Assembly: GCF_009711055.1 (NCBI RefSeq)
Contig: NZ_WMJY01000010.1
Coordinates: forward strand, 38,274-102,273
Source: Myroides pelagicus
GTDB lineage: Bacteria > Bacteroidota > Bacteroidia > Flavobacteriales > Flavobacteriaceae
DNA length: 64,000 nt
Direction of reading: 5' to 3'
In this document: positions 35,039 to 44,216 of the stretch, one piece after another
Layout of the letters: every line of letters begins with the position of its first letter
Numbering within the stretch: the first letter of the stretch is position 1
Position numbers and translations under genes: made by a program
Notes under the pieces: model-generated
Database searches by the model: none
Told to the model about the DNA's origin: nothing
Seen by the model: only the letters and a program-made list of their open reading frames with translations

Positions 35039-38000
35039 TTAATGCGTTTTTTCTTCAAACTTAATAGGTTTCACTTTTTCTTGAAGATACTGGAAGATTG
35101 CATATAAAACTGGTATTACGAACACACCGATAATTGTACCGATTAATAAACCAAATGCTGCTCCTGTACCGATAGAACGGTTACCTACGTCTCCAACACC
35201 TTGTGCAAAGACTAATGGCATAAGTCCTAAAATGAAGGCAAATGATGTCATTAAAATAGGTCTTAAACGTGCTTTCGCTCCATTAATTGCTGAATCTATA
35301 ATCGACTCACCGTGATGTCTTCTTTGTACAGCGAACTCTACAATCAGAATGGCATTTTTCGCGAGTAGTCCAACGAGCATCACCAGGGCAATCTGGAAGT
35401 AGATGTTGTTTTCCAACCCCGCTATATTCTGAGCAAAGAAAGCTCCCATTACTCCAGTTGGTAAAGATAGAATTACTGCTAAAGGCAATAAGTAGCTTTC
35501 GTATTGTGCTGAAAGTAAGAAGTAAACGAAGATTACACAAAGTGCAAAAATCATTACTGTTTGATTACCTGCATTAATTTCCTCACGTGATAAACCAGTA
35601 AAGTCGATACTGTGACTTGTAGTCAATTTTTCTTTAGCTACTTCTTGTACTGCGCGAATTGCATCACCTGAACTATATCCAGGTTTTGGTGCTCCTTGAA
35701 TGTTAGAAGAAGTAAATAGGTTGTATCTGTTTACAGATTGTGGTCCATATACTTTTTTCAAATCAACAAACTGTGTTACAGGTGTCATTTCTCCAGAAGC
35801 GGTTCTTACATAAATTTCATTTAAGCTATTTTTGTCTGAGCGGTATTCTGGAAGAGCCTGAACCATTACACGGTATTGTTTACCAAAACGCGTGAAGTCG
35901 GCTGCGTAAATACCTCCAATGTATCCTTGTAATGCAGAGAAAATATCTCCTACTAATACACCAGATTCTTTTGCGCGTGGTATATTTAACTCTAATTCAT
36001 ACTGAGCGAAGTTTGTGTTGAATGATGACTGAGCATACATAATCTCAGGACGTTTCATTAATTCTCCTACAAATTCTTTTGACTTTTGATCAAAATCAGT
36101 AAGTGCCCCACCACTTCGGTCTAATAACTTCATTTCAAAACCTGAAGACATACCAAAACCTGGTATACTTGGTGGTTGGAAGAAGATCATACGAGCATCT
36201 TGAAATTGAGTTGCTGCTAGACCAAATAATTTACCAATAATAGCATCAGTTGCTAATTCATCTGTTTTTCTTTCTTCAAAGTCTTTCAATTTAATCATGG
36301 CCATACCGTAGTTTGATCCTTGTCCATTGATGAATGAGAATCCTGAAACTACAGTAACTGCATCAACACCTGGGATTTGCTCCACAATGGTAGAGAATTC
36401 TTTTTGTAAGCTTGTTACACGATCTTGAGAAGCTCCTGCAGGTAACTCAATATTACCCATGATGAATCCACGGTCTTCGTTTGGTACGAAACCTGTTGGC
36501 ATTGTTTTAGCTGAATAATAAGTAATTCCTAAACATCCAAGTAAGATTATAAAAGTTACCCATTTGTGCTTTAATAAGAATTTAAACGAGTTACCGTAAC
36601 GGTGTGTTAGGTTGTTGAAAGCAACGTTAAAAGCATCAAAGAAGCGTTGAACAAAGTTGCGTTTCTTACCTTCATGGCTATCGTGTTGTTTCAAGAAAAT
36701 AGCACATAAAGCTGGACTCAACGTTAAGGCGTTAATTGCTGAAATTAAGATTGCAACAATTAAGGTAATACCAAACTGCTTATAGAATACTCCAGTAGGT
36801 CCACTAATAAATGTAACTGGAATAAACACAGCTGCCATTACTAAAGTAATCGATATAATGGCACCAGAGATTTCTCCCATAGTACTAATACTTGCTTGCT
36901 TCGCGTCTTCTCCTGTTTCCTCCATCTTGGCGTGTACTGCCTCTACAACTACGATGGCATCATCTACCACAATACCGATGGCGAGTACGAGGGCAAATAG
37001 TGTAAGTAAGTTCAATGAGAATCCGAAGACACTCAAGAAGAAGAACGTACCAATAATAGCAACTGGTACCGCAATTAATGGAATTAATGTTGATCTAAAG
37101 TCTTGTAAGAAGATATAAACCACTACGAATACTAAGATGAATGCTTCAATCAATGTATGCACTACTTTGCTGATAGACGCATCTAGGAATTCGTTTGTAT
37201 CCATCAATACTTTATAGTGCATTCCTTCTGGAAGACTAGTACTCATCTTTTCTAAAATCTCGTGTAGGTTTTGAATGATTTCCTGAGCGTTTGATCCAGG
37301 AGTTTGGTATACTGCCATAGCTACAGCAGGGTTTCCATTTAATTCTGAATTACCTACATAAGACATTGATCCTAATTCAATTTTAGCAACGTCTTTTAAT
37401 CTTAATATTTGTCCATTACCCAAAGATTTTACGACAATATTATCGTATTGTTCTTTGGTTTTATATTTACCACTATACTTAATTACGTATTGGAATGCTT
37501 GTGCATTATTCTCACCAAGCTGACCCGCAGCAGCTTCCATACTTTGTTCATTTAGTACGCGTACTACGTCAGAAGGTACTAATCCATACGCTTTCATTTT
37601 TGCGGGATCAATCCATATACGCATTGAATATGTTCTAGAACCAAAAGCTTGAGCATCTCCAACTCCTGTTACACGTTTAAGTTCTGGAATGATGTTGATA
37701 TTCATGTAGTTTTGAATGAATATAGCATCATAGTCAGGGTTTGTCGAATAAAATGACAAGAACATTAAAGCACTAGTTTGTTGCTTTTGTGTTGTTACCC
37801 CTGAGCGCGTTACTTCGGCAGGAAGTAGGGGAGTAGCACGAGCCACACGGTTTTGCACGTTTACAGCGGCAATGTCTGGGTCAACTCCTTGTTTAAAAAT
37901 GACTTGGATACTAGCACTACCATCGTTACTAGCCGTAGAAGTAATGTAGTCCATGTTCTCTACCCCATTCACTTGTTCTTCAATAGGGATAATAACTGAT

Positions 38001-38176
38001 TGCATTACTGTCTCAGCATTCGCTCCAGGGTAGCTTGCCGCGATTTGTACCGTCGGCGGTGCAATATCAGGGTATTGCGTTACTGGGAGTGCTGATAGCC
38101 CAAGCACTCCAAGTATAACTATAAGGATAGAAATTACTGTAGATAATACAGGTCTTTCAATAAATGTCTTTAACAT
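35039..38176 (-). CDS. RND efflux permease (HAE-1 / AcrB type)
   Basis: A 1045-residue proton-driven multidrug transporter. N-terminal TM1 (FIERPVLSTVISILIVILGVLGL), the two large periplasmic loops, and the proton-relay Asp pair in TM4 (AIGIVVDDAIVVVEAV, about residue 405) are present, as are GGxFAPNxVG-like and LAKNAILIVEFAVQRR segments in the second half. The length is usual for HAE-1. Substrates (antibiotics, dyes, bile salts) cannot be read from the sequence. It is the middle gene of adaptor-permease-OMF. Confidence 0.97.
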   Translation of the reverse strand: MLKTFIERPVLSTVISILIVILGVLGLSALPVTQYPDIAPPTVQIAASYPGANAETVMQSVIIPIEEQVNGVENMDYITSTASNDGSASIQVIFKQGVDPDIAAVNVQNRVARATPLLPAEVTRSGVTTQKQQTSALMFLSFYSTNPDYDAIFIQNYMNINIIPELKRVTGVGDAQAFGSRTYSMRIWIDPAKMKAYGLVPSDVVRVLNEQSMEAAAGQLGENNAQAFQYVIKYSGKYKTKEQYDNIVVKSLGNGQILRLKDVAKIELGSMSYVGNSELNGNPAVAMAVYQTPGSNAQEIIQNLHEILEKMSTSLPEGMHYKVLMDTNEFLDASISKVVHTLIEAFILVFVVVYIFLQDFRSTLIPLIAVPVAIIGTFFFLSVFGFSLNLLTLFALVLAIGIVVDDAIVVVEAVHAKMEETGEDAKQASISTMGEISGAIISITLVMAAVFIPVTFISGPTGVFYKQFGITLIVAILISAINALTLSPALCAIFLKQHDSHEGKKRNFVQRFFDAFNVAFNNLTHRYGNSFKFLLKHKWVTFIILLGCLGITYYSAKTMPTGFVPNEDRGFIMGNIELPAGASQDRVTSLQKEFSTIVEQIPGVDAVTVVSGFSFINGQGSNYGMAMIKLKDFEERKTDELATDAIIGKLFGLAATQFQDARMIFFQPPSIPGFGMSSGFEMKLLDRSGGALTDFDQKSKEFVGELMKRPEIMYAQSSFNTNFAQYELELNIPRAKESGVLVGDIFSALQGYIGGIYAADFTRFGKQYRVMVQALPEYRSDKNSLNEIYVRTASGEMTPVTQFVDLKKVYGPQSVNRYNLFTSSNIQGAPKPGYSSGDAIRAVQEVAKEKLTTSHSIDFTGLSREEINAGNQTVMIFALCVIFVYFLLSAQYESYLLPLAVILSLPTGVMGAFFAQNIAGLENNIYFQIALVMLVGLLAKNAILIVEFAVQRRHHGESIIDSAINGAKARLRPILMTSFAFILGLMPLVFAQGVGDVGNRSIGTGAAFGLLIGTIIGVFVIPVLYAIFQYLQEKVKPIKFEEKTH

Positions 38177-38179
38177 ATT

Positions 38180-39331
38180 TTAGAATGTTGTTTTGATTGC
38201 GTCATTAATTGCGTTGAAATCAACTTTAGCAGGTGTGATGGCAGAGCCATTACGTAGTGTTCCTAATCCAGTACCTACGATAGTTTCACCTTTTTCAACA
38301 CCGTCTTTTACAATTGCTAGTTTATTAACTCGGTCAACTACTTCGATTTTAGCTGCTTTGGCAGTATCGTTTACTACGCGATAAACGTATACTTGACCTT
38401 GTTGTTCGAAGGTTGCTGACTCGGGTACAACTACAACGTCTTTGTATTCTACTGGCAATTGGATTGTTCCACTGTTTCCATTGCTTAAAATACTTTCAGC
38501 ATTTGGAAAAGAAGCTCTTACTTGGATTGTACCCGTAGCTTGGTTTACTTGTCCTGTCATTGTTTCTATAGTACCTGCGTTTGCATATGTTTTACCATTA
38601 GCCAATACTAATTTTACTTCAGGTAGGTGTTTTAGTTTTTCACTAATTGTTTTGCCTTCTATTTTCTCTAAGAAATTGAAATATTCTTTTTCATTCATCG
38701 AGAAATAGGCAAACATCTCACTGTTGTCTGAAACAACTGTTAAAGGTTGTGGATCACTTGGGCTAACTAAAGAACCAATACGGAAAGGAATCGCACCTAC
38801 GATACCATCTATCGGACTTTTAATCACCGCATAATTGATGTTGGCTATGATGCTTTGGTGTTGTGCTTTAGCATTAGCTAATTGACTTTTTGCGCTATTC
38901 AATGTCGCTTCTGCTGTGTCTAATTGAATTTTACTGATAATTCCTTTATTTACCAAGGGAACTAACTTGTCGTAGTTTACTTGAGCTACATTCACTTGAG
39001 CTTCTGCAGCTTTGACACCAGCAGCAGCAGCAGCAGCATTCTCGTTGAGTGAATTTGTTTCTAGGCGAAACAATGGCTGCCCTTTTCTAACGATAGAGCC
39101 TTCATCTACATATTGTTCTTGGATATAACCAGCTATTTTAGCACGTACATTACTAGTTACTTTTCCTTGTAGGGTAGTAGGATAGTTTGTGTGTCCAATT
39201 ACTGTTTGTGTAGGAATTTGTACTACCTTATAAGGTAGTGGTCCATGAGCTGCTTGCTGTTCTTTTTTACCACAAGAACCAACTGTGATTGCAAGCGATG
39301 CTAGGACGATTGTATGGAAATAACGTTTCAT
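38180..39331 (-). CDS. RND efflux periplasmic adaptor (membrane fusion protein)
   Basis: A 383-residue lipoprotein adaptor (lipobox VGSCG, Cys20) with a biotinyl-lipoyl half-motif (VRAKIAGYIQEQYVDEGSIVRKGQPLF), an alpha-helical hairpin with Ala-rich repeats (about 80-150), and the second lipoyl half (AVIKSPIDGIVGA). It bridges permease and outer-membrane factor. It lies 3 bp upstream of the permease and 10 bp behind the regulator. Confidence 0.95.
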   Translation of the reverse strand: MKRYFHTIVLASLAITVGSCGKKEQQAAHGPLPYKVVQIPTQTVIGHTNYPTTLQGKVTSNVRAKIAGYIQEQYVDEGSIVRKGQPLFRLETNSLNENAAAAAAGVKAAEAQVNVAQVNYDKLVPLVNKGIISKIQLDTAEATLNSAKSQLANAKAQHQSIIANINYAVIKSPIDGIVGAIPFRIGSLVSPSDPQPLTVVSDNSEMFAYFSMNEKEYFNFLEKIEGKTISEKLKHLPEVKLVLANGKTYANAGTIETMTGQVNQATGTIQVRASFPNAESILSNGNSGTIQLPVEYKDVVVVPESATFEQQGQVYVYRVVNDTAKAAKIEVVDRVNKLAIVKDGVEKGETIVGTGLGTLRNGSAITPAKVDFNAINDAIKTTF

Positions 39332-39341
39332 ATTGAATTAC

Positions 39342-39821
39342 TTAATTTGTACTTTTTAATTTTTCTATAGTATCTGTTAACTGATTTTTGCTCTTATATA
39401 GATGGTCTAAATATAGTTTCATCTTCTGTTCGCAGTTCTGTGCGTTTAGCTCTCCCGACTCTAAAAAGTCCTCCATGCGAAGGTTTAAATTGTATTCTCT
39501 CTCTAATAAATCTCTAATCAATTGTAATCGAATAGTTAGAAAGTTTGAATTAAGACGAAAGAATCTTTTTCTTTCGTCAATTTTATTGAAGTGTTCAATT
39601 TGGTTATTTGAAATCAATAAATTCAAACTAGTTGATACTGAACTTTTACTGGCACTTAGTTTTTCAACTAATTCATCAAAAGTCACACCATCTCTATTAT
39701 TATTAAACATGATATAAGTATATATCTGCGCGGTCAACGGAGAAAAGTGATATACTAACTCATGATGTGCACAATAGTCTTGAAATAGGTCTATTAGCGC
39801 TGGATTGTATTTATGTTGCAT
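39342..39821 (-). CDS. MarR/GbsR-type transcriptional regulator of the efflux operon
   Basis: A 159-residue winged-helix protein (YMFNNNRDGVTFDELVEKLSASKSSVSTSLNLLISNNQIEHFN is the DNA-binding unit, about 45-88), followed by a long C-terminal helix region for dimerisation. It is the first gene of the pump operon, 10 bp before the adaptor, so it most likely represses that operon and responds to a pump substrate. Start chosen at the ATG at 39821; the frame extends nine codons upstream with no conservation. Confidence 0.88.
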   Translation of the reverse strand: MQHKYNPALIDLFQDYCAHHELVYHFSPLTAQIYTYIMFNNNRDGVTFDELVEKLSASKSSVSTSLNLLISNNQIEHFNKIDERKRFFRLNSNFLTIRLQLIRDLLEREYNLNLRMEDFLESGELNAQNCEQKMKLYLDHLYKSKNQLTDTIEKLKSTN

Positions 39822-40024
39822 AGCTATTTTTAGTAAAAGGATATGCACAAAGATAAAGTTAGTTCGGTTAATACAAAACTAAAGGAACTTAAATGTTCGT
39901 TTAATTATTTATACGCCGTCTACATAAAGACGAATAACATTAAACTTTTAAATTAGCTATTTTATTGATTATCTGTGTGTATTAGGAAAGAGGTATAAAA
40001 AACTATATTTTTTTTAAAAAAATC

Positions 40025-40056
40025 TTGCATTGATTCTGAAAATAGCATTATATTTG
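40025..40056 (+). promoter_or_regulatory. Promoter of the tRNA-Gly pair
   Basis: TTG at 40025-40027 and TATATTTG at 40049-40056 are 21 bp apart and match the TTG/TAnnTTTG promoter. The tRNA starts 13 bp after the -7 box. Confidence 0.7.
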
Positions 40057-40068
40057 CCCTCACAAAAT

Positions 40069-40141
<73 letters not shown>

Positions 40142-40178
40142 CAAAAAACTAGGTGTAAGTTTTAAAATCGCATCATTT

Positions 40179-40251
<73 letters not shown>

Positions 40252-40256
40252 CAAGT

Positions 40257-40294
40257 AAAAGAGCTTAGTTAATAGAACTGAGCTCTTTTTTTTT
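40257..40294 (+). terminator. Terminator after the tRNA-Gly pair
   Basis: AAAGAGCTTAGTT pairs with AACTGAGCTCTTT around AATAG, followed by a long T-run. Confidence 0.85.
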
Positions 40295-40679
40295 GTATGC
40301 TAATTTTAGTATATGACGCACACTATTACAAAAGTGTTGTATCTACATAAAGCTGTATAGTTGACTCCAAAAGATTTTTTATGTATTCTGCTCTGTGCTT
40401 ATCATGAGTTGAATTTCATTTTATGAATACTATAAGTTGAAACTCTTTTCACTATTGGCAGGGGGGGATGTGTTAGCGTGTTTTTATTAACAATGAGGCA
40501 TAGGATAGATGGCTTACTTATATGTATCTTTTGTCCTAGCTTTCTTGACCTTTGCTTGCAGTATGCTTGAGGTTTCCTTGCCAAGAAGCTGCCTCTGGGC
40601 TAGTAAACTGCACGAATACTGCACGTATATCACTAGCTTGGCAACAGAAAGCGCTTTTTTGTGAAAAAATGGATCAAAA
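40295..40679. other. Intergenic region holding copy B of the dispersed element
   Basis: No recognised gene. It holds copy B of the 108-bp element at 40539-40646. A run of seven G (40460-40466) in an otherwise AT-rich stretch is notable but unexplained. Confidence 0.5.
40539..40646. repeat. Dispersed 108-bp element, copy B
   Basis: Gap-free counterpart of 5518-5625 (about 80 % identical). The minus frame reads VAKLVIYVQYSCSLLAQRQL and then LGKETSSILQAKVKKA, but no ATG opens it; it begins behind a T-rich stretch and stops at TAA after ARTKDTYK. If the element codes for a peptide, this copy would be truncated or use another start. The closing helix TTGCCAAG/CTTGGCAA is unchanged. Confidence 0.75.
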
Positions 40680-40722
40680 AAAAGCAGCAAGTGCTTTGTT
40701 ATTATTGCACTTGCTGCTTTGT
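40678..40722 (-). terminator. Terminator of the B12 uptake operon
   Basis: AAAGCAGCAAGTGC pairs perfectly with GCACTTGCTGCTTT around a 12-nt loop. The A-run at 40676-40683 on the plus strand becomes the U-run for the minus transcript. Confidence 0.85.
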
Positions 40723-40734
40723 ATAGTGGGTAGT

Positions 40735-41829
40735 TTACTCTACTTTATCAACAGTTAATTGATCCATTGTGAAATATAGAGCTGTATTCGCACCCCAGTC
40801 ACCTACATCTGTAGTTTCTAAGAAAAAAACTAAATGTTTTACTTCTCCTAAAGATGACAAGTCAACTTTAGACCAGTCTGTGTTAATCTCATTTACTCCA
40901 TTTCTGAAATCGACAAAATAATGAGTAACTGGTGTATCTGAAGTTAGCATATTATCAGCATCTACTCCATAGATATGTAGGGCAAAGTAATCTCCTTTTT
41001 CAAATTTACGAGCAAAAGCGTCTCCTTTTAAGATACCGTAATATGGCCAAGGGCTAATAGCTACTTGTGTACTAACAGCTTTATAGGTATTTGCCTGATC
41101 GTCGATTGTAATCACTGAAGAGAACCTGTCTAAAGGTACTGGTTTAGTAGGGTCAAGTAAATTAGGGTGTGGCTTATGGTCAGCAAATGAAACTAAAAAT
41201 GGTTTACCCGCTCCATTTACAGCACCTCCTGCCATTGTTCCCCATTGATTTTTCACCCAACCACCTTCTGAGTTAATGTGGTCTGCACTGTCTGTACTAT
41301 TAGATACAGTAAAGCCCATCCATGTGTGCCACTCATTAATAGCGATGTGTTTTATATTGAAGATACCTGTTTTTAGTTCTGCATCATCCGTAAAGGTGTC
41401 TTTCCATATTTTACCACCAGCTGTTGATATGCCATCACTAAGATTAATCTCTGTAAGGTCTGTAACTACGTAATTGTAATCATAATTTTTGTCTACAGTT
41501 ACAGTATAAGTGTATATATCTAGCGCTCCAGCTTCTTCTACTTTTAACGATAGGTTATATTTACCGGGTTTTGCAAATGTGTGTTTTAGGATCTCCTGAT
41601 CGCCAATTGTTTTTGATTCACGATGATTATACCAGGTATAGGTAGCTCCGGCTCTACCAATTTTTGGATCAATAGTTACTTCTTCACCTGTTAAGGATTG
41701 ATAGTCTTCTTTGGCAACAGCGATGTTTGTTACGCCATTGTCGTCACTTGAACAACTTGTAAATGTTGTTCCTAAAATCCCAATACCTAAGAATAGGTAA
41801 AAACCAAGTTTGTGTAATTTGTTTTTCAT
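40735..41829 (-). CDS. DUF4465 surface lipoprotein of the B12 operon
   Basis: A 364-residue lipoprotein (FTSCSSDD, lipid Cys26) with a PKD-like domain near 35-110 (ATYTWYNHRESKTIGDQEILKHTFAKPGKYNLSL) and a DUF4465 domain from about 130 to the end (WMGFTVSNSTD, GDYFALHIYGVD, TDWSKVDLSSLGEVKHLVFFLETTDVG). It is the last gene behind the cobalamin riboswitch, 8 bp after the preceding lipoprotein gene. A role in capturing B12 at the surface is inferred from the operon alone; its biochemistry is unknown to me. The ATG at 41829 starts the signal peptide. Confidence 0.85.
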   Translation of the reverse strand: MKNKLHKLGFYLFLGIGILGTTFTSCSSDDNGVTNIAVAKEDYQSLTGEEVTIDPKIGRAGATYTWYNHRESKTIGDQEILKHTFAKPGKYNLSLKVEEAGALDIYTYTVTVDKNYDYNYVVTDLTEINLSDGISTAGGKIWKDTFTDDAELKTGIFNIKHIAINEWHTWMGFTVSNSTDSADHINSEGGWVKNQWGTMAGGAVNGAGKPFLVSFADHKPHPNLLDPTKPVPLDRFSSVITIDDQANTYKAVSTQVAISPWPYYGILKGDAFARKFEKGDYFALHIYGVDADNMLTSDTPVTHYFVDFRNGVNEINTDWSKVDLSSLGEVKHLVFFLETTDVGDWGANTALYFTMDQLTVDKVE

Positions 41830-41837
41830 TATAAAAA

Positions 41838-43064
41838 TTATTTTCTCGTTTCTATATTTATTCCTTTTTCGTGTAGATCCCATGCTCCAACAACTTCCGT
41901 TGAAGTTTCTCCAAACCAGCCTGCTTCTTGATCCATCGCATTATAAACTTTGATAAAGTCAATACCAGGTAGTTTTACACTATTTCCTTGTTTATCTATT
42001 GCCCAAGCTATATCAAAAGCCGATTCATCGTGATATTTTGGGTGATTATCGACATAGCCATACTCATAGGCAGGTAATTTCCAATTGTTACCGTTTCCAC
42101 CAATATCAGTTGCGTTATTTGGAAGTTTGCTTCCTTTGAAAGTAATGCTTTCTTCATTTATCCAAAGAGGATAGTAACTTTGATTATGATAAGAGTTTTT
42201 CGCTTTGTATCCTTCTTCTCCTTGATTGTTTTTATACTTAATGTATTCATCAAAACCTTTGTTTATAGCATCTAACTTAGCAGATGGTTTGTAGAAAGTG
42301 ATTTCATAGTTGTGAATAGTTTTTGGATTTGCATATTCACTACCTTTTATCTCGTACCACTCATCATCATCAGGTTTTCCGTTTTGATTTTTGTCATAAG
42401 CTAACATTACGATACCCGGTTCAGAACTATTTGGAAAAGCATTTCCTAAGACTCTAAAATCTCTTTTACCAGGTACATTGACAATCGTGTGATCGAAGCC
42501 GAAAATAACATAGCCTCCAAATCCTCCAAGAGTGATCATTTTATCATTAACTAAATTATCTTCTGCCTTTTGGTTCATTGTTTCTTGTGTATCACCTTCT
42601 TCATATTTAGGCAATTTATTTACATATTGACCGTATGAGGGTCTGTATTCAAAGACTTTGGTTATTTTTGAACTATAAGGTTGACTTTCTTTTTGAACTA
42701 TAATATCAAATTCTTGATTAACAGTTGTTTTATTGTCTTTAGCTTCAACGGCAATAGTGTACTTTCCGTCTTTTAAAGCGACAAAGTCTAATTGTGTATC
42801 TTGACTAATCAAAGAGTCTTTTACTACATTCTTTTGTTCTATGACCTTCCATTGTAAATTAGGATTAGTAAAGTGTTTTAAGTCTGGCTTTATGAATACT
42901 AGTTTACTTCTATCGACCGTGTAGTTAGGCGCTAGATTTAATGGGTTTTCTGTTGGTATTGGATCACTAGTATCTGAGTTGTCGTCACTTGAACAGCTAT
43001 AGAATGCCACAGTAGAGAAGCATAGTAGAGCGAATGTACTTAATCGAAATTTGTAATTCTTCAT
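41838..43064 (-). CDS. Surface lipoprotein of the B12 operon (PKD-like plus large C-terminal domain)
   Basis: A 408-residue lipoprotein (FYSCSSDD, lipid Cys24) with a PKD-like segment (about 45-135) and a 270-residue domain containing GGFGGYVIFGFDHTIVN, FRVLGNAFPNSSEPGIVML and GAWDLH. This domain recurs in Bacteroidota surface proteins next to BtuB-like receptors. It might be an accessory cobamide-binding protein comparable in role to BtuH, but I cannot establish homology from sequence memory. A DxNxNGxPDDDEW stretch looks like an EF-hand-type calcium loop. Confidence 0.82.
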   Translation of the reverse strand: MKNYKFRLSTFALLCFSTVAFYSCSSDDNSDTSDPIPTENPLNLAPNYTVDRSKLVFIKPDLKHFTNPNLQWKVIEQKNVVKDSLISQDTQLDFVALKDGKYTIAVEAKDNKTTVNQEFDIIVQKESQPYSSKITKVFEYRPSYGQYVNKLPKYEEGDTQETMNQKAEDNLVNDKMITLGGFGGYVIFGFDHTIVNVPGKRDFRVLGNAFPNSSEPGIVMLAYDKNQNGKPDDDEWYEIKGSEYANPKTIHNYEITFYKPSAKLDAINKGFDEYIKYKNNQGEEGYKAKNSYHNQSYYPLWINEESITFKGSKLPNNATDIGGNGNNWKLPAYEYGYVDNHPKYHDESAFDIAWAIDKQGNSVKLPGIDFIKVYNAMDQEAGWFGETSTEVVGAWDLHEKGINIETRK

Positions 43065-43079
43065 TTTTATAATAGTTAG

Positions 43080-44216
43080 TTATTTTTTTATAAATGCAAT
43101 ATGTGCTGGAATGTTTCCTCCAGTAGTCTTCCATTTAAGATATCCATCGGGACTATAGCAATAGACAAAGCCAGTTCCTATATAATCTTGTGCATCTGTC
43201 ATGAAAATCTCCTTAGTCTCTGGGTTAACTGCTATACCATAAGGAATAAGAATACCTTTTTCCGTACCATCTTTGATAATATTGTTAGTGATTACCTGCT
43301 TAGTATCAGTATTTAAGATTCCATAGGTAACGGTGGTTTGCCCAGTACCGTAATTAAAAGGGGAAGCGTAGTAGTACAGCCTATCCTCATCTATCGTCAT
43401 ATTAGAAACAGGGACATTTAAGTTTTTAATCACTTGGTCAGTTTCGGAATCTATTACAAATAGATTAGGAGCTATGTCTTTGTGATTACCTCTAGAAGAA
43501 ACGTAGATATCTCCTGCTTGATCTATAGCCATGCGGTGTAGATTGATAGCTACGTCAATTTTTTTGATTTCTTCAAAACTTGGGAGGTCAATGACAGACA
43601 CTGTAGTATCGTAGTTAGGGTCGCGATATCCACCTGAATTGGCTACATAAAGTTTATTGTTTTTTACAACCATTTCTTCGGGTTGATAGCCGACAACTAC
43701 TTTACGGGTAATCTCTAGAGATAAAGTGTCAATTTCAGCGACAAAACCACGTTCTGCATTAGGGTCCATTTCTACTTTTCCTGCATAAGAACTAACGTAT
43801 GCTTTACCGTCTTTAAAAGCTAGGTATCGACAGTTAGGTACGTGTATTTGTTTGATATGTTTTCCAGTTTCGACATTGAATACTTCTACGAAGTTAGAGA
43901 CATTGATAGTTGCATATACTTTACTTCCATAGATTTGTATGTCATTACCCACATCGCCTAGTTCTTTGGTGATACTCGGGTTGCGTTCAGAGAAAATATC
44001 GCGTGTATAAAGTCCTTTTTCATATTCAAATAGGTCAATAGAAGCTCTATTCATACCCATATTCCCTTCATTCAAAAGATAGAAACCGTTGTATTGTTCT
44101 GTAGAAATAGGGATAGATACTTCAGAACTATCTGATAGGAAAATCATTTCGTCTTTTCTACAGCTAATGAAGAGTAGTATAAAGGATGAAAGGATTAGAA
44201 TATTTTTTATTTTCAT
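43080..44216 (-). CDS. btuG: BtuG-like beta-propeller B12-binding lipoprotein (DUF5074/YncE)
   Basis: A 378-residue lipoprotein (LLFISCRKD, lipid Cys19) made of repeated YVANS/VSVIDLPSFEEI-type blades, a seven-bladed YncE-like propeller. The N-terminal NEGNMGMNRASIDLF matches the DUF5074/BtuG family. In Bacteroides BtuG caps the BtuB receptor and captures B12 with very high affinity. Here it follows the receptor gene with a 4-bp overlap and shares its cobalamin riboswitch, so a B12-capture role is well supported, though binding is not shown by sequence. Confidence 0.9.
   Translation of the reverse strand: MKIKNILILSSFILLFISCRKDEMIFLSDSSEVSIPISTEQYNGFYLLNEGNMGMNRASIDLFEYEKGLYTRDIFSERNPSITKELGDVGNDIQIYGSKVYATINVSNFVEVFNVETGKHIKQIHVPNCRYLAFKDGKAYVSSYAGKVEMDPNAERGFVAEIDTLSLEITRKVVVGYQPEEMVVKNNKLYVANSGGYRDPNYDTTVSVIDLPSFEEIKKIDVAINLHRMAIDQAGDIYVSSRGNHKDIAPNLFVIDSETDQVIKNLNVPVSNMTIDEDRLYYYASPFNYGTGQTTVTYGILNTDTKQVITNNIIKDGTEKGILIPYGIAVNPETKEIFMTDAQDYIGTGFVYCYSPDGYLKWKTTGGNIPAHIAFIKK

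Noticed and set aside
40402..40584. Minus-strand 60-codon frame and plus-strand 68-codon frame around copy B
   Set aside because: Neither corresponds to the frame conserved between the two copies, and no promoter or family supports them.
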